From contig NZ_CP034363.1 in NCBI RefSeq assembly GCF_007981265.1, positions 4,216,001-4,280,000 on the forward strand: 64,000 nt of DNA, written 5' to 3'. The position numbers and the translations under genes were made by a program. Within the stretch, counting starts at the first letter, position 1; the number at the start of each line of letters is the position of its first letter. This document shows positions 53,815-64,000 of the stretch, piece by piece. Under the pieces are notes generated by a model. That model was not told the origin of the DNA. It made no database searches and saw nothing but the letters and a program-made list of their open reading frames with translations. Source of the stretch: Pantoea sp. CCBC3-3-1. GTDB lineage: Bacteria; Pseudomonadota; Gammaproteobacteria; Enterobacterales; Enterobacteriaceae.

Positions 53815-54582
53815 ATGTCTGTGCCTTTACTTCTGACTTTACTGGCTGGCGCTGCAACGTTTCTTGGTGCATTTCTGGGCGTGATTGGGCAGAAACCCTC
53901 ACCCCGGGCGCTGGCTTTTGCACTGGGTTTTGCGGCCGGAATTATGCTGCTGATTTCATTAATGGAGATGCTGCCTGCCGCCCTGCGGGCTGAAGGCATG
54001 TCGCCCATTATGGGCTATGGCATGTTTATTATTGGCCTGCTCGGCTATTTTGCTCTCGATCGCCTGCTGCCTCATCAACATCCGCAAGATTTGATGGTGG
54101 GAGATAAACCGCCCCGTAATCTGCGACGCACCGCTATCCTGCTGACGTTGGGCATCAGCCTGCACAATTTTCCGGAAGGTATTGCCACTTACGTCACCGC
54201 CAGCAGCGACCTGGAACTGGGGCTGGGTATTGCGCTCGCCGTCGCCATTCACAATATTCCTGAAGGACTGGCGGTTGCCGGGCCGATGTACGCCGCAACA
54301 GGCTCAAAAAGCAAAGCAATGCTGTGGGCTGGCGTCTCCGGCATGGCGGAAATCCTGGGGGGCGTTCTGGCTTTTTGGCTGCTGGGGCCGCTGATTTCTC
54401 CGGTGCTCATGGGTGCCATTATGGCTGCTGTTGCCGGTATCATGGTCGCGCTATCGGTAGATGAGCTGATGCCGCTGGCTCGTGATGTGGCACCTGACGT
54501 TAATCCCAGCTATGGCGTATTATCGGGTATGTCAGTGATGGGCTTGAGCTTGACGCTGCTGGAAAGTAGCGGGCTGAGTTAA
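53815..54582 (+). CDS. zupT: ZupT, ZIP-family divalent metal importer
   Basis: ZupT imports Zn2+, Fe2+, Mn2+ and Co2+ across the inner membrane. It has 255 residues from ATG 53815 ([10 protein letters not shown]), which has GGAGAG upstream; the longer frame has no such signal. Metal-binding helices 4 and 5 are intact: [10 protein letters not shown] near residue 118 and [12 protein letters not shown] near 150. About eight membrane segments. It is divergent from ygiD and convergent with ribB. The palindrome at 53770-53791 suggests manganese control. Confidence 0.95.
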   Translation: MSVPLLLTLLAGAATFLGAFLGVIGQKPSPRALAFALGFAAGIMLLISLMEMLPAALRAEGMSPIMGYGMFIIGLLGYFALDRLLPHQHPQDLMVGDKPPRNLRRTAILLTLGISLHNFPEGIATYVTASSDLELGLGIALAVAIHNIPEGLAVAGPMYAATGSKSKAMLWAGVSGMAEILGGVLAFWLLGPLISPVLMGAIMAAVAGIMVALSVDELMPLARDVAPDVNPSYGVLSGMSVMGLSLTLLESSGLS

Positions 54583-54646
54583 AAACCGGCGAGTGCGAAT
54601 CTGGCCTGGTACTTCATCTGGCGGGCTTGAGGAAGAGGATAATAGC

Positions 54647-54675
54647 TGCGGCGTTTGGCTTAGCCCGACGCCGCA
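54647..54675. terminator. Stem-loop between zupT and ribB
   Basis: TGCGGCGT and ACGCCGCA form an eight-base stem, with a second short stem (GGC/GCC) inside the loop. It lies seven bases after the ribB stop on the minus strand. No T tract follows. Confidence 0.4.
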
Positions 54676-54681
54676 TCAATC

Positions 54682-55338
54682 TTAGCTAGCCTGAAGCGTT
54701 TCTTTGCTGCGGCGATACGCAACCAAATCATCAATGGTCACTACCGGCATATCATGCTGTCTGGCAAAAACCACCACTTCCGGGGCATGCGCCATGGTGC
54801 CATCATCATTGGTCAGTTCACACAGCACGCCTGCGGATTTGAAACCGGCCAGCGTAACCAAATCAATTGTGGCTTCAGTATGGCCGCCGCGGGTCAGTAC
54901 GCCACCATTGCGAGCACGCAGTGGGAATACATGGCCAGGCCGGTTCAAATCGGATGGCTTAGCGCCATCGGCTACAGCTGCACGAATAGTGGTGATGCGA
55001 TCTGCTGCTGAAACACCCGTTGTCACGCCTTCGGCTGCTTCGATAGTGACGGTGAAGCCCGTACCGTATGAGCTGGTGTTGTTCTCCACCATCATCGGTA
55101 ATTCAAGCTCACGAAGACGCTCTTCGGTCAGGCAAAGGCAAACAATGCCGCTGCCGTGACGAATAGTCAGTGCCATTTGTTCAACGGTCATGGTTTCTGC
55201 AGCGAAGATCATGTCCCCTTCATTTTCGCGATCTTCGTTATCTAACACCATCACACCACGGCCTGCACGCAAAGCGGCAATGGCCCGTTCTACACGCTGT
55301 TCCGGCGTGCCAAATTCAGAAAGAAGCGTCTGATTCAT
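54682..55338 (-). CDS. ribB: RibB, 3,4-dihydroxy-2-butanone-4-phosphate synthase
   Basis: RibB converts ribulose-5-phosphate to the four-carbon precursor of riboflavin. It has 218 residues. The acidic metal-binding loop [16 protein letters not shown] near 33-48 and the [12 protein letters not shown] motif are intact. It is a single-function RibB, not fused to GTP cyclohydrolase II. The leader of about 245 bases contains an FMN riboswitch, so the gene is repressed when FMN is plentiful. Confidence 0.96.
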   Translation of the reverse strand: MNQTLLSEFGTPEQRVERAIAALRAGRGVMVLDNEDRENEGDMIFAAETMTVEQMALTIRHGSGIVCLCLTEERLRELELPMMVENNTSSYGTGFTVTIEAAEGVTTGVSAADRITTIRAAVADGAKPSDLNRPGHVFPLRARNGGVLTRGGHTEATIDLVTLAGFKSAGVLCELTNDDGTMAHAPEVVVFARQHDMPVVTIDDLVAYRRSKETLQAS

Positions 55339-55432
55339 GGTAAATAAACCTTTATTTTGTATGGGTTACCAGAATCAGGGCGTGCTTAGGAGTGCAGTAA
55401 ATAACGGCGAGGCAGGCAAAAGCCCGTCAGGA

Positions 55433-55580
55433 AACGTTACCCTCTCCCATCCGGACTCTAACCGTCGGCCCCGGAATCACACCGGATCTGCTGACCTTCA
55501 AACCGGCAGGTCTGAAGCGCTCGCGGGCTTTCAGCCGTAGCTGATTTACCGCCGGTGGGGAATTTCGCCCCGCCCTGAGA
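55433..55580 (-). ncRNA. FMN riboswitch (RFN element) before ribB
   Basis: Read on the minus strand, the conserved RFN parts occur in order: a GGGGCGAAATTCCCC hairpin and ACCGGCGGTAAATCA near the start; AGCCCGCGAGCGC; GGTCAGCAGATCCGGTGTGATTCC; then GCCGACGGTTAGAGTCC and GGATGGGAGAGGGTAACG at the end. It ends about 95 bases before the ribB ATG. FMN binding lowers ribB expression in known cases. Confidence 0.95.
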
Positions 55581-55733
55581 ATAAGCCTGATTACTATAGC
55601 GCCGAAAAAATGGCAGAGCAACGAACAAAACGTGCAAATAGTTACCCATTTTGCGGCTTTACCGATTTCGGGTTTATCCTTTCAGGTTATGGCATTACAC
55701 TTAAAGAAACTTTGCCGCTACCAGGAAGCCGCC

Positions 55734-56045
55734 ATGATTGACCCAAAAAAAATTGAACAACTTGCCCGTCAGGTTCATGACTCTATGCCAAAAGGGATCC
55801 GCGAATTTGGCGACGACGTTGAGAAAAAAATCCGCCAGACTTTGCAGTCACAGCTGACTCGTCTGGATCTGGTAAACCGTGAAGAGTTTGACGTACAGAC
55901 TCAGGTACTGTTGCGTACCCGTGAGAAGCTGGCCGCACTGGAACAGCGTATTGCCGAGCTGGAGAGCCGTAATGTAAACCAGGCGTCAGCACCGGCCCAG
56001 GCACCTGCGCCAGCAGAAGTGATTAAAACAGAAGATATGCCGTAA
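55734..56045 (+). CDS. ubiK: UbiK, ubiquinone biosynthesis accessory factor
   Basis: UbiK (YqiC) assists aerobic ubiquinone synthesis with UbiJ. It has 103 residues from ATG 55734 ([21 protein letters not shown]) with AGGA seven bases upstream; the frame upstream is not part of the family. The C-terminal half is a coiled coil (about 50-80: [20 protein letters not shown]) followed by an Ala/Pro tail. It is alone on the plus strand, divergent from ribB and convergent with hldE. Confidence 0.94.
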   Translation: MIDPKKIEQLARQVHDSMPKGIREFGDDVEKKIRQTLQSQLTRLDLVNREEFDVQTQVLLRTREKLAALEQRIAELESRNVNQASAPAQAPAPAEVIKTEDMP

Positions 56046-56050
56046 TAAAT

Positions 56051-56076
56051 CAGGGGGCGATCTGCATCGTCCCCTG
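56051..56076. terminator. Stem-loop between ubiK and hldE
   Basis: Arms at 56051-56061 and 56066-56076 pair over 11 bases with one mismatch around the loop CTGC, between the two convergent stop codons. No long T tract follows on either strand. Confidence 0.55.
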
Positions 56077-56093
56077 AACATTCATCCTGCCCG

Positions 56094-57521
56094 TCAGTTT
56101 TTCGACTGAATGGCCTTGATGATATTACTGGTTGAAATGCCGTCCTCAAAATTAAGTACCCGCACTTCCCCGCCATTTGCCCAGACTTCCTGGCTACCGG
56201 CAATCTCTTCCGGCTTGTAATCTCCGCCTTTCACCAGCAGATCGGGCAGGATATCGGCAATCACGCGCTGCGGCGTATCTTCTTCAAACGCCACAACCCA
56301 GTCGACGGCTTCCAACGCACCCAGCACAATCATGCGGTTTTCCAGCGGATTGATGGGACGGCTCTCGCCCTTAAGGCGTTTGGTGGAAGCATCGCTGTTA
56401 ACCGCGACAATCAGTCTGTCACCGAGTTTGCGTGCGTTTGCCAGATAGGAAACGTGACCGGCGTGCAGGATATCGAAGCAGCCATTGGTCATCACCACCT
56501 TTTCACCGCGACGGCGCGCCAGCACGACGGCCTCTTTCAGCTGAGCTTCTGTCATCACGCCAAAACCCGCTTCCGGACGAGCACGAATGGCGTTTTCCAG
56601 TTCGACGGTAGAAACGGTTGAGGTGCCCAGCTTGCCAACGACAACGCCAGCTGCGGCATTGGCCAGGAAACAGCTCTCTTCCAGCGTGTTTCCTGCTGCT
56701 AATGCCGCCGCCAGTACGCCAATCACCGTATCGCCAGCACCGGTAACGTCATAAACTTCCTGCGCCTGAGTCGGCAGATGGAACGGCGCTTTGCCCGGTT
56801 GCAGCAGGGTCATGCCGTTTTCTGAACGCGTCACCAGCAAAGCGGACAGCTCGAACTGCTGCATCAGTGCCATGCCACGTTCCACGATCTCCGCTTCGTC
56901 TTTACACTTGCCGACAACGGCTTCGAACTCGGAGAGATTTGGCGTCAGAATGGTCGCCCCGCGATAGCGCTCAAAATCAGTGCCTTTAGGATCGACCAGT
57001 ACCGGCACTTTGGCTTCTCTGGCAATGGCAATAATACTTTTTACGCTGGCGAGCGCGCCTTTGGCATAGTCAGAAAGCACCAGCGCACCGCTGGCAGGCA
57101 GAGCCTGACGGATGCGTGCATGTAGAGGTTCAACATCCACCCCTTCAAAGCCTTCTTCAAAATCCAGGCGGATCAGTTGCTGGTTACGCGACAGCACGCG
57201 CAGCTTGGTAATGGTGGGATGTGTTGCTACCGAGACAAAGTCACACTGCACGTTAACATCCGTCAACGTTTCGTTTAGTGCCCGCGCGGCATCATCCACG
57301 CCGGTCAGTCCAACCAGGCGCGAGTGGGCACCTAATGAGGCAATATTCATCGCCACGTTAGCCGCCCCGCCAGGACGTTCTTCCACGTTGTCTACCTTTA
57401 CCACCGGCACCGGCGCTTCAGGAGAAATACGGCTGGTTGGGCCGTACCAGTAGCGATCCAGCATCACGTCGCCAACAACCAGAACACCCGCACGGTTAAA
57501 ATCGGGCAGCGTAATTTTCAT
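56094..57521 (-). CDS. hldE: HldE, heptose 7-phosphate kinase / adenylyltransferase
   Basis: HldE catalyses two steps of ADP-heptose synthesis for the LPS inner core. It has 475 residues from ATG 57521 ([18 protein letters not shown]), aligned with E. coli; the longer frame is not supported. The N-terminal ribokinase-like domain (about 1-318) has [10 protein letters not shown] and DVTGAGDTV with the catalytic Asp. The C-terminal nucleotidylyltransferase (about 345-475) has the HxGH motif in [12 protein letters not shown]. It is followed by glnE in the same direction, upstream by 90 bases. Confidence 0.96.
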   Translation of the reverse strand: MKITLPDFNRAGVLVVGDVMLDRYWYGPTSRISPEAPVPVVKVDNVEERPGGAANVAMNIASLGAHSRLVGLTGVDDAARALNETLTDVNVQCDFVSVATHPTITKLRVLSRNQQLIRLDFEEGFEGVDVEPLHARIRQALPASGALVLSDYAKGALASVKSIIAIAREAKVPVLVDPKGTDFERYRGATILTPNLSEFEAVVGKCKDEAEIVERGMALMQQFELSALLVTRSENGMTLLQPGKAPFHLPTQAQEVYDVTGAGDTVIGVLAAALAAGNTLEESCFLANAAAGVVVGKLGTSTVSTVELENAIRARPEAGFGVMTEAQLKEAVVLARRRGEKVVMTNGCFDILHAGHVSYLANARKLGDRLIVAVNSDASTKRLKGESRPINPLENRMIVLGALEAVDWVVAFEEDTPQRVIADILPDLLVKGGDYKPEEIAGSQEVWANGGEVRVLNFEDGISTSNIIKAIQSKN

Positions 57522-57611
57522 TCCAGACACTCCAGGCTGCATCAAAAAATAATGCGCGCGATGATAGCACATGCAGCTTGTCACGCACATTTACCCTTCA
57601 CAAACGTGCGT

Positions 57612-60443
57612 TTAGTCGCCGAACCAACGCTGCCAGCTGGCGTTTACCACCGCTTGTTCCGTACTGAATGCCTCTGGCGCGACCTGACCCGGCAATGCCT
57701 GCAATGCCAGATGATGGAGCTCGTCCCGCAGAGTAACATAGGCTTGCGTCAAGGCGCTGGCTTCGGCTGCCTCCATGCGCCCGTTGCTGGCCATCAGTGC
57801 CAGGATCCGCACATTGTCAGACCAGCGCGTCAGTTCAGGCTCTTCTGCGGCGTATCCCAGCACCAGATATTGCGTAATGAATTCAATGTCGGTAATACCG
57901 CCGCGATCGGCCTTAATATCCCAGCGTCCTTTGTGTTTGTTTCCCAGATGCGAACGCATTTTTTCACGCATTTCACGCACCTCGGTTTTGAGTTTTTCCG
58001 CCTCGCGCGGGAGACACAAGATTCCCCGGCGAATGTCATTAAATCGTTGGCTTAACGCAGCGTCGCCAAACACGATACGTGCGCGAACCAGCGCCTGATG
58101 TTCCCATGTCCAGGCTTCATTACGCTGATAATCATCAAAGGCATCGAACGTGCTGACCAACATGCCTGCCGCGCCTGACGGCCTTAGCCGTGCATCGACT
58201 TCGTAGAGGATGCCTGATGAGGTTCGGGTACTGAACAAATGCATAACTCGCTGAGCGAGGCGCAGATAAAACTGTCTGCCATCAATGCTCCGCTCGCCGT
58301 CCGTTATTGCTTCAGCCGGGCAGTCATGCAGGAAAACTAAATCCAGATCCGAACTGTAGCCCAGCTCCCAACCGCCCAGTTTGCCATAACCGATAACCGC
58401 AAAACCCCGCTGCTGCGGATCGCTGAGGTGCGAGGGACGCCCGTAACGCTGCACCATCATTTGCCAGGCCTGCTGCACCACCTGTTCGATCATCGCCTCG
58501 GCCAGCCAGGTCAGGTGATCGCTAACCTTCATGACCGGTAGCGTACCCGCAATGTCGGCGGCGGCAATGCGCAGATGTTGAGCCTGTTTAAACTGGCGCA
58601 GTGCTTCCAGCTGCTGCTCCTCATCTTCTTCAGGAATACGCAGCAGATACTGGCGCAGCTCATCGCGATAGGCGTCCGTTGCCGTTGGTTGGTAAAGGGT
58701 TGCAGGATCCAGTAATTCATCCAGCAGCAGCGGATAACGCGCCAGCTGGCTGGCGATCATTGGAGACGCCGCGCACAGCCGGATCAGGTGTTTTAATGCA
58801 CCATGATATTCCGTCAACAGCTCAAGATAGGTTGTTCGCGTGACGATTCCCAACAGCAGCGGGGTGAGCCGACTGAGTGTCATATCAGCATCATCGCGCG
58901 GGCACACCTCACAAAGCAGACGCGGCATTAGCTGATCCAGCGCGTGGCGACCGCGTGGCCCAATGGTCCGTTTGTCTACGTCCTGACGAAACTCAGCAAT
59001 CGCCTGCAAAAGACGCTGCCGCGCCGGGGCGTCCAGATGTGGAACCAGCGGTGCCAGGTCATCTTCTTCCAGGCGGTCCTGCCAGAGTACGCCATATTCA
59101 TCAGCTTCTTTATTTTCGCCCACTTCCGGCGTGTCATCGCCGATCAATTCATCGAAAATCGCCCGCACGGCAGCCATATGCAGCTCAAGCCGCGTATGGA
59201 GTTGTGCCCATGAGTTCATGCCCATTGCCCAGGCCAACCGCGCGCGGTTAAGCTCATCTTCTGGCAGCGTCTGCGTCTGTTCGTCGGCAATACTTTGCAG
59301 CAGATTTTCCAGGCGACGCAGAAAGAGATAGGCTTCGCCCAGCTGGCTTACCTGTTCAGCAGGCAACAAATTGAGCTCGCCGATAGCTTCCAGCGTAGGC
59401 AGTAAGGATCGCAGCTGAAGCGCTCGCTCACGGCCACCACGAATGAGCTGAAAAACCTGCACGATAAACTCGGTTTCACGAATTCCACCCGCACCCAGCT
59501 TAATATTGTCGGTCAGTCCACGTCGCCTGACTTCTCGTGCAATCATGCTTTTCATGTTGCGCAGCGACTGGATGACGCTGAAATCAATATAGCGACGATA
59601 GATAAATGGCCGCAGCATTTGCTGAAGCTCCTGGCTCCAGCGATCGTCCGCACCGCCCATCAGACGTGCTTTTACCATCGCATAGCGTTCCCAGTCGCGC
59701 CCCTGCTCCTGATAATAATCTTCCAGCGCAGCGAAACTCAGCACCAGCGGGCCGCTGTCGCCGAACGGACGTAGCCTCATGTCAACGCGATAAACAAAGC
59801 CGTCGACGGTAGGTTGATCCAGCACCTTGATCAGCCGCTGTCCGAGTCGGGTAAAGAATTGCGCATTATCCAGCTCGCGACGACCGCCGCGCGTCGTGCC
59901 GTTTTCCGGCCAGGTAAAAATGAGGTCAATATCAGAAGAAAAATTCAGTTCGCCCCCGCCCAGCTTACCCATGCCGAGGATCAGCAACGGCTGCGGCTCC
60001 CCCTCAGCATTAACTGGCGTGCCGAATTCCTTGCAGCAGGCTTGCCATAGCCAGTCACGGGCCGCAACGATCAACGTTTCAGCCAGCACGCTCAGCTGCT
60101 GTAACGAAGCCGCCGTATCACCGCCGCGAGTCTGCATCCAGGCGATACGCGTTAGCATATGCCGCCTGAACAGGCGCAGCTCGCGCATCAACGCTGCTTC
60201 ATCCTCTACCGGCGCGAGTTTTTCCCGTAGCCAGTCAGCATAGTGTTGCCATTCATCAGGCTCCGGCGCCTTGTCGCGCAGCGCCTGCCACCATTCAGAA
60301 TGGCGTGCGAGGCTCTCACGAACAAAATCACTGAATACCAGCACCGTTTGCTCAGAGGTGCTTAACTCACCCCATTCGGCGCTTAGCTGGTTTGCCTGCT
60401 CCGCCAGCAGCGGTGGCAATGGCAGCGAGGATGAAGGCAACAT
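57612..60443 (-). CDS. glnE: GlnE, glutamine synthetase adenylyltransferase/deadenylase
   Basis: GlnE adds or removes AMP on glutamine synthetase in response to nitrogen status through PII. It has 943 residues from ATG 60443, which has AGGGAG five bases upstream. Two nucleotidyltransferase domains are visible: deadenylase near 160-200 ([18 protein letters not shown]) and adenylyltransferase near 690-730 ([18 protein letters not shown]). The length fits the usual 946. It lies between ygiF and hldE, as in E. coli. Confidence 0.97.
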   Translation of the reverse strand: MLPSSSLPLPPLLAEQANQLSAEWGELSTSEQTVLVFSDFVRESLARHSEWWQALRDKAPEPDEWQHYADWLREKLAPVEDEAALMRELRLFRRHMLTRIAWMQTRGGDTAASLQQLSVLAETLIVAARDWLWQACCKEFGTPVNAEGEPQPLLILGMGKLGGGELNFSSDIDLIFTWPENGTTRGGRRELDNAQFFTRLGQRLIKVLDQPTVDGFVYRVDMRLRPFGDSGPLVLSFAALEDYYQEQGRDWERYAMVKARLMGGADDRWSQELQQMLRPFIYRRYIDFSVIQSLRNMKSMIAREVRRRGLTDNIKLGAGGIRETEFIVQVFQLIRGGRERALQLRSLLPTLEAIGELNLLPAEQVSQLGEAYLFLRRLENLLQSIADEQTQTLPEDELNRARLAWAMGMNSWAQLHTRLELHMAAVRAIFDELIGDDTPEVGENKEADEYGVLWQDRLEEDDLAPLVPHLDAPARQRLLQAIAEFRQDVDKRTIGPRGRHALDQLMPRLLCEVCPRDDADMTLSRLTPLLLGIVTRTTYLELLTEYHGALKHLIRLCAASPMIASQLARYPLLLDELLDPATLYQPTATDAYRDELRQYLLRIPEEDEEQQLEALRQFKQAQHLRIAAADIAGTLPVMKVSDHLTWLAEAMIEQVVQQAWQMMVQRYGRPSHLSDPQQRGFAVIGYGKLGGWELGYSSDLDLVFLHDCPAEAITDGERSIDGRQFYLRLAQRVMHLFSTRTSSGILYEVDARLRPSGAAGMLVSTFDAFDDYQRNEAWTWEHQALVRARIVFGDAALSQRFNDIRRGILCLPREAEKLKTEVREMREKMRSHLGNKHKGRWDIKADRGGITDIEFITQYLVLGYAAEEPELTRWSDNVRILALMASNGRMEAAEASALTQAYVTLRDELHHLALQALPGQVAPEAFSTEQAVVNASWQRWFGD

Positions 60444-60491
60444 AATGACTCCCTGTAAGGTGATGTCAGACAGCAACGACGGCGGCGGCGA

Positions 60492-61796
60492 TCAGACGCG
60501 ACCGTTTTTCCAGAAAACAGGCTGCTTCAGTGCCTGACGGCTCCAGGTTTCCAGCCAGGCATCCTGTTTGTTTTCGATGGCGTGAGCCAGCTGCTCCCAT
60601 TCATGAAGCCAGGCTGCTACGGCTGCTTCATCGTAAGCGCCCGCTAACAAACGCGCTGCCAGCAGCTGACGAGTCAGACGCCCCAGCTTGTCCTGATATT
60701 CATTTTGCTGGCGGATCTGCCCAAAGGTTTCTTTCAAATCGGCAGAGACGCGACCAAGCATGATATCGCTGAAGCGTTTAAACGAGCCTTGCAGTTTGGC
60801 ATCGGCTTTCGCATCTATAAACTCGCGCCAGCGCTCGGACGCAATCCAATGAGTAAGTGCTAACTGGGTCTGTAACCAAAGCGGACTGAAGCACAACGTT
60901 TCCGCCTGTAAAGCTTCTGCCGTTAACGCCTCGTCCAGCGCTACCAGCTTCTGTCGCAGATCGCTGCTGGCCTTTCGTGGCACCAGCGCTCCAAACAGCG
61001 TAAAGGCCTGACGCAGCGTTTCCAGCGCCTGGCGTATTTCGTGCAAAGCAGCATGATTACCGCGCAGCCACAGCTCTTCATGATACTGCCACTGGCTTAA
61101 GGCCAGCGTGAAAGCGCTGCGCATACCTTCTTCCACGGTCGCTTTCGGTTTTAGTTTTAAGACCGGCAGCGGATGCAGTTCACGCTGTGGATTGCCCTGT
61201 GCCAGCGCATAGCCGCGCGCCGCCTTGCTTAAACTGCCCAGGCGCAAACCGCCCATTTCGACCAGTTCCGCAGCAAAGGCAAGCAGGTCATCACGCTCGC
61301 CCGATTTGAGTTCAAGCTCGATTTCGTTCAGCGGCTCAGCCTGCTCACCGGCACGCACTTCTCCCTGGTCAAATGCAACTTCTATCTCGCTGTTCAGGTA
61401 AGTGACCACCCACTTTTCACGAATGAAGTGGGTGCTGAAAAGTGGGTGCAGCTGCTGTTGTAGCGCCGCTAAATCACAGTTTTCAGGCCAGATTTCTGTC
61501 GGCAGCTGTGCAATATCCAGTTCGGGCTTTTGCAGCGGCACATTATATTCCGGGCGCTGATGCAATCCGCCCACGCTCTGCCCGGCGGTTTTAAGCGTCA
61601 TTTCATAACTGTCGCCATAACCGCGGATGCGCAGGCCCATATCCCAGCGGCGAAGCTGACGGTTTTCTGTCTCAAAGTAAATATTGGTCAGCTTTTGCGG
61701 CGCGGCATGCTGGTTCGGCCAGGCCGCCATCCGTGAGGAAAGTTTTTCGGCTGCTTCAGGTGAGGCGATGAACTTTAATTCAATTTCGATGGTCAT
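60492..61796 (-). CDS. ygiF: YgiF, inorganic triphosphatase (CYTH-CHAD)
   Basis: YgiF hydrolyses inorganic triphosphate. It has 434 residues. The N-terminal CYTH domain (about 1-200) starts with the family EIELKF motif and holds alternating charged residues of the tunnel (TLKTAGQSVGGLHQRPEYNVPL, ELELKSGE). The C-terminal CHAD domain (about 215-420) has conserved His and basic residues. It ends 49 bases before glnE on the same strand. Confidence 0.95.
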   Translation of the reverse strand: MTIEIELKFIASPEAAEKLSSRMAAWPNQHAAPQKLTNIYFETENRQLRRWDMGLRIRGYGDSYEMTLKTAGQSVGGLHQRPEYNVPLQKPELDIAQLPTEIWPENCDLAALQQQLHPLFSTHFIREKWVVTYLNSEIEVAFDQGEVRAGEQAEPLNEIELELKSGERDDLLAFAAELVEMGGLRLGSLSKAARGYALAQGNPQRELHPLPVLKLKPKATVEEGMRSAFTLALSQWQYHEELWLRGNHAALHEIRQALETLRQAFTLFGALVPRKASSDLRQKLVALDEALTAEALQAETLCFSPLWLQTQLALTHWIASERWREFIDAKADAKLQGSFKRFSDIMLGRVSADLKETFGQIRQQNEYQDKLGRLTRQLLAARLLAGAYDEAAVAAWLHEWEQLAHAIENKQDAWLETWSRQALKQPVFWKNGRV

Positions 61797-62079
61797 ATTT
61801 TCTTAATCAGTTAGTTACCGGTACGATAGTGACATTCAGGTCTGATTATCCCTTACAGGTCCCGGCTTTTTTTCGCTTACGGCAGGTCGCATGGCCGGGA
61901 TCAGACAGTTATGACGAGAAGAGTAATGCACAATCCCCCAGGCTGTCCTGGCTTTCTTAAAGCGATGCGCGCCGCCTCGTAGCGATTTGAGACCAGGATA
62001 GTTCTCATTCAGCTTTATGCGAGCCAGCTCCAGACTGTGCCATTACTTTTTTCCTGCACTCACGTAAAAAAGATATCGA
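61797..62079. other. Divergent intergenic region between ygiF and ygiM
   Basis: These 283 bases contain no supported gene. A GC-rich pair (CCCGGC and GCCGGG, about 61862-61898) could form a stem with a long loop. Promoters for both genes are expected here, but none was identified with certainty. Confidence 0.4.
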
Positions 62080-62700
62080 ATGAAAAAAACGCATTTTATT
62101 GGCCTCACTTTACTCACTTTTAGCGTAGCAGCATCCGTACATGCCGAAGAAAAACGCTATATTTCTGATGAGCTTTCCACCTGGGTTCGCAGCGGGCCGA
62201 GCGACAGCTACCGTCTGGTTGCTACCCTGAATGCGGGCGAACAGGTCGCTTTACTGCAAACCAATGACGAAACCCATTACGGCCAGATCCGCGATGCCAG
62301 CGGTCGTACCGCCTGGATCCCCCTGACGCAGCTTAGCCAGCAACCGAGCCTGCGTACGCGCGTTCCGCAGCTGGAGCAGCAGGTGAAAGATCTGACCGAT
62401 AAACTGGCGAACATTGACGGCAGCTGGAACCAGCGCACTGCCGAGATGCAGAAAAAAGTCGCCGGCAGTGATGATGCAATTAACAGCCTGAAAGCTCAGA
62501 ATCAAAAGCTGAAAAATGAGCTGGTGGTGGCGCAGAAGAAGGTGAATGCCGCCAATGTTCAGCTGGATGACAAACAGCGCACCATTATTATGCAATGGTT
62601 TATGTACGGCGGCGGTGTAGCGGGTGTGGGCCTGCTGCTTGGGCTGCTGCTGCCGCATATGATCCCGAGCCGCAAGAAAAAAGATCGCTGGATGAACTGA
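62080..62700 (+). CDS. ygiM: YgiM, SH3-domain membrane protein
   Basis: The protein has 206 residues. A signal peptide (LTLLTFSVAASVHA) is followed by a bacterial SH3 domain at about 27-90 (YISDELSTWVRSGPSDSYRLVATLNAGE). A coiled coil covers about 95-165 (LEQQVKDLTDKLANIDG, LKAQNQKLKNELVVAQKKV). One membrane segment at about 172-192 and a basic tail (PSRKKKDRW) end it. Function is not established. In E. coli it precedes cca, as here. A terminator follows. Confidence 0.94.
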   Translation: MKKTHFIGLTLLTFSVAASVHAEEKRYISDELSTWVRSGPSDSYRLVATLNAGEQVALLQTNDETHYGQIRDASGRTAWIPLTQLSQQPSLRTRVPQLEQQVKDLTDKLANIDGSWNQRTAEMQKKVAGSDDAINSLKAQNQKLKNELVVAQKKVNAANVQLDDKQRTIIMQWFMYGGGVAGVGLLLGLLLPHMIPSRKKKDRWMN

Positions 62701-62721
62701 TTTTCCCGTCTGGTTGTATTC

Positions 62722-62745
62722 AGGGCATCTTCCGATGCCCTTTTT
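62722..62745 (+). terminator. ygiM terminator
   Basis: AGGGCATC and GATGCCCT form an eight-base stem with a four-base loop, followed by TTTT. It separates ygiM from cca. Confidence 0.88.
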
Positions 62746-62839
62746 CGCATGTCTGCACAAAGGCCGCCCTCTTCGCAACGCTATGACAGCTTCTACACTT
62801 TACGTATGATGCCTGAAACGTTTAATCCAGGAGTGTGTA

Positions 62840-64000
62840 GTGAAGACTTACCTTGTCGGTGGCGCGGTACGCGATGCCCTGCTGAATTTACCGGTCAAAG
62901 ACAAAGATTGGGTCGTGGTTGGCGCTTCCCCCGAAGAGATGCTGACGCTGGGCTATGAACAGGTTGGCCGCGATTTCCCCGTTTTTCTTCATCCCAAGAC
63001 CCATCAGGAATATGCGCTGGCTCGTACCGAACGCAAAAGCGGCAGCGGCTACACCGGCTTTGTCTGCTACTCCGCGCCGGACGTCACCCTTGAGCAGGAC
63101 TTGCAGCGCCGCGATCTGACCATCAATGCCATAGCGCAGGATGATGATGGCAATTATTACGATCCCTATGGCGGTCGCGATGATATCCAGCAACGCCAAC
63201 TGCGCCATGTCTCCGAGGCTTTTAAGGAAGATCCCCTGCGGGTGCTGCGTGTCGCCCGTTTCGCGGCGCGATTCGCCCATCTCAATTTTGTTGTTGCTAC
63301 TGATACTCAGGCACTGATGCGCTGGATGGTCGAAAGCGGCGAGCTGAATGCGCTGACGCCTGAACGCGTCTGGAAAGAGACCGAAAAGGCGCTGGAGACC
63401 CGCAATCCCCAGGTCTATTTTCAGGTCTTACGGGATTGTGGTGCATTAGCCGTGCTTTTCCCGGAGCTGGACAACCTGTACGGCATCCCCGCCCCGGCGA
63501 AATGGCATCCCGAAATCGACACGGGCATCCATACGCTGATGACGCTCGCGATTGCCGCCCAGCTCACTGAAGATATTGCCGTGCGCTTCGCTACCCTTTT
63601 CCACGATGTTGGCAAGGCGCTGACGCCGCCGGAAAAATGGCCGAGCCATCATGGTCATGGCCCTGCTGGCGTCCCGCTGGTTGAGCATCTTTGTCAGCGA
63701 TTGCGGGTGCCGAATGCATTGCGTGATTTGGCACTGCTGGTGACGGAATTTCATGATCTGGTGCATACCGTTGACCGCCAGAGTCCGGAAACGCTGGTGG
63801 CGCTGTTTGACCGCATTGATGCCTGGCGTAAACCCCAGCGCGTTGAGCAACTGGCCCTGACCAGCGAAGCAGACGCGCGTGGGCGTACCGGTTTCGAAAA
63901 CAATGCGTATCCGCAAGGCGATTATCTGCGTAAAGCGTTTGAAATCGTTCTGAACGTCTCGACCAAAGAGGTTGTTGCCGCAGGTTTTAAAGGCGCTGAA
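62840..64000 (+). CDS. cca: Cca, tRNA nucleotidyltransferase (3' end cut by window edge)
   Basis: Cca adds and repairs the CCA end of tRNA. The frame starts at GTG 62840 ([14 protein letters not shown]), the same start type and place as in E. coli, with AGGAG nine bases upstream. It runs to the window end without a stop: 387 residues of an expected 410 or so are visible. The nucleotidyltransferase head has [14 protein letters not shown] and [14 protein letters not shown]. The HD domain of the gamma-proteobacterial class is present ([22 protein letters not shown]), giving the extra phosphatase and phosphodiesterase activities. Confidence 0.95.
   Translation, partial: MKTYLVGGAVRDALLNLPVKDKDWVVVGASPEEMLTLGYEQVGRDFPVFLHPKTHQEYALARTERKSGSGYTGFVCYSAPDVTLEQDLQRRDLTINAIAQDDDGNYYDPYGGRDDIQQRQLRHVSEAFKEDPLRVLRVARFAARFAHLNFVVATDTQALMRWMVESGELNALTPERVWKETEKALETRNPQVYFQVLRDCGALAVLFPELDNLYGIPAPAKWHPEIDTGIHTLMTLAIAAQLTEDIAVRFATLFHDVGKALTPPEKWPSHHGHGPAGVPLVEHLCQRLRVPNALRDLALLVTEFHDLVHTVDRQSPETLVALFDRIDAWRKPQRVEQLALTSEADARGRTGFENNAYPQGDYLRKAFEIVLNVSTKEVVAAGFKGAE

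Noticed and set aside
55337..55649. Short ORFs on both strands across 55337-55649
   Set aside because: They overlap the FMN riboswitch, whose RNA structure explains the sequence.

Overview
The window is ordinary Enterobacterales chromosome with several accessory insertions. The backbone follows the Escherichia coli order exbD-exbB-metC-yghB-yqhC-dkgA-ftsP-plsC-parC ... mdaB-ygiN ... parE-yqiA-cpdA-yqiB-nudF-tolC-ygiB-ygiC-ygiD-zupT-ribB-ubiK-hldE-glnE-ygiF-ygiM-cca. Protein similarity to E. coli is high but not E. coli-like throughout. A periplasmic PheC, a second flagellar export set and an archaic Csu-type pilus point to an Erwiniaceae-like, probably plant- or environment-associated genus such as Erwinia or Pantoea. 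This placement is inferred from remembered families and gene order; no database search was possible.

Layout. 1-3921: the 3' end of a second flagellar cluster (fliR-flhB-flhA), cut by the left edge. 3943-9209: a LprI-like secreted protein, ylaC, a ydcR-type MocR regulator and a MHYT-GGDEF-EAL cyclic-di-GMP protein. 9410-9654: a small ORF with a strong ribosome binding site and its own terminator. 9756-15005: a five-gene archaic chaperone-usher pilus operon. 15161-16480: a citrate-type MFS transporter. 16525-28772: backbone from exbDB to ygiN. It lacks yqhD and ygiQ, and pheC stands where E. coli has ygiTSUVW-qseBC. 28870-44568: a block of about 15.7 kb between ygiN and parE, with a flavin monooxygenase-like protein, two ABC importers, a GH3 glycosidase, a LysR regulator, an M20 deacylase, a DUF1028 protein, a Rid-family protein, a flavin reductase and a nucleoside hydrolase. 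44628-64000: backbone from parE to cca, with cca cut by the right edge.

How the parts fit. The left third carries motility and surface genes: flagellar export gate, cyclic-di-GMP turnover and a pilus. The 30-44.6 kb block looks like an uptake-and-hydrolysis system for conjugated small molecules: two importers around a glycosidase, an amidohydrolase, a nucleosidase and a Rid-family protein. Its substrate is unknown, and it is the best candidate here for an undescribed pathway. Control elements visible in the sequence are a Fur box before exbB, a marbox and two -10 elements before tolC, an FMN riboswitch before ribB, and a palindrome matching the MntR operator over the likely zupT promoter. The last would make zupT a manganese-controlled importer in this organism.
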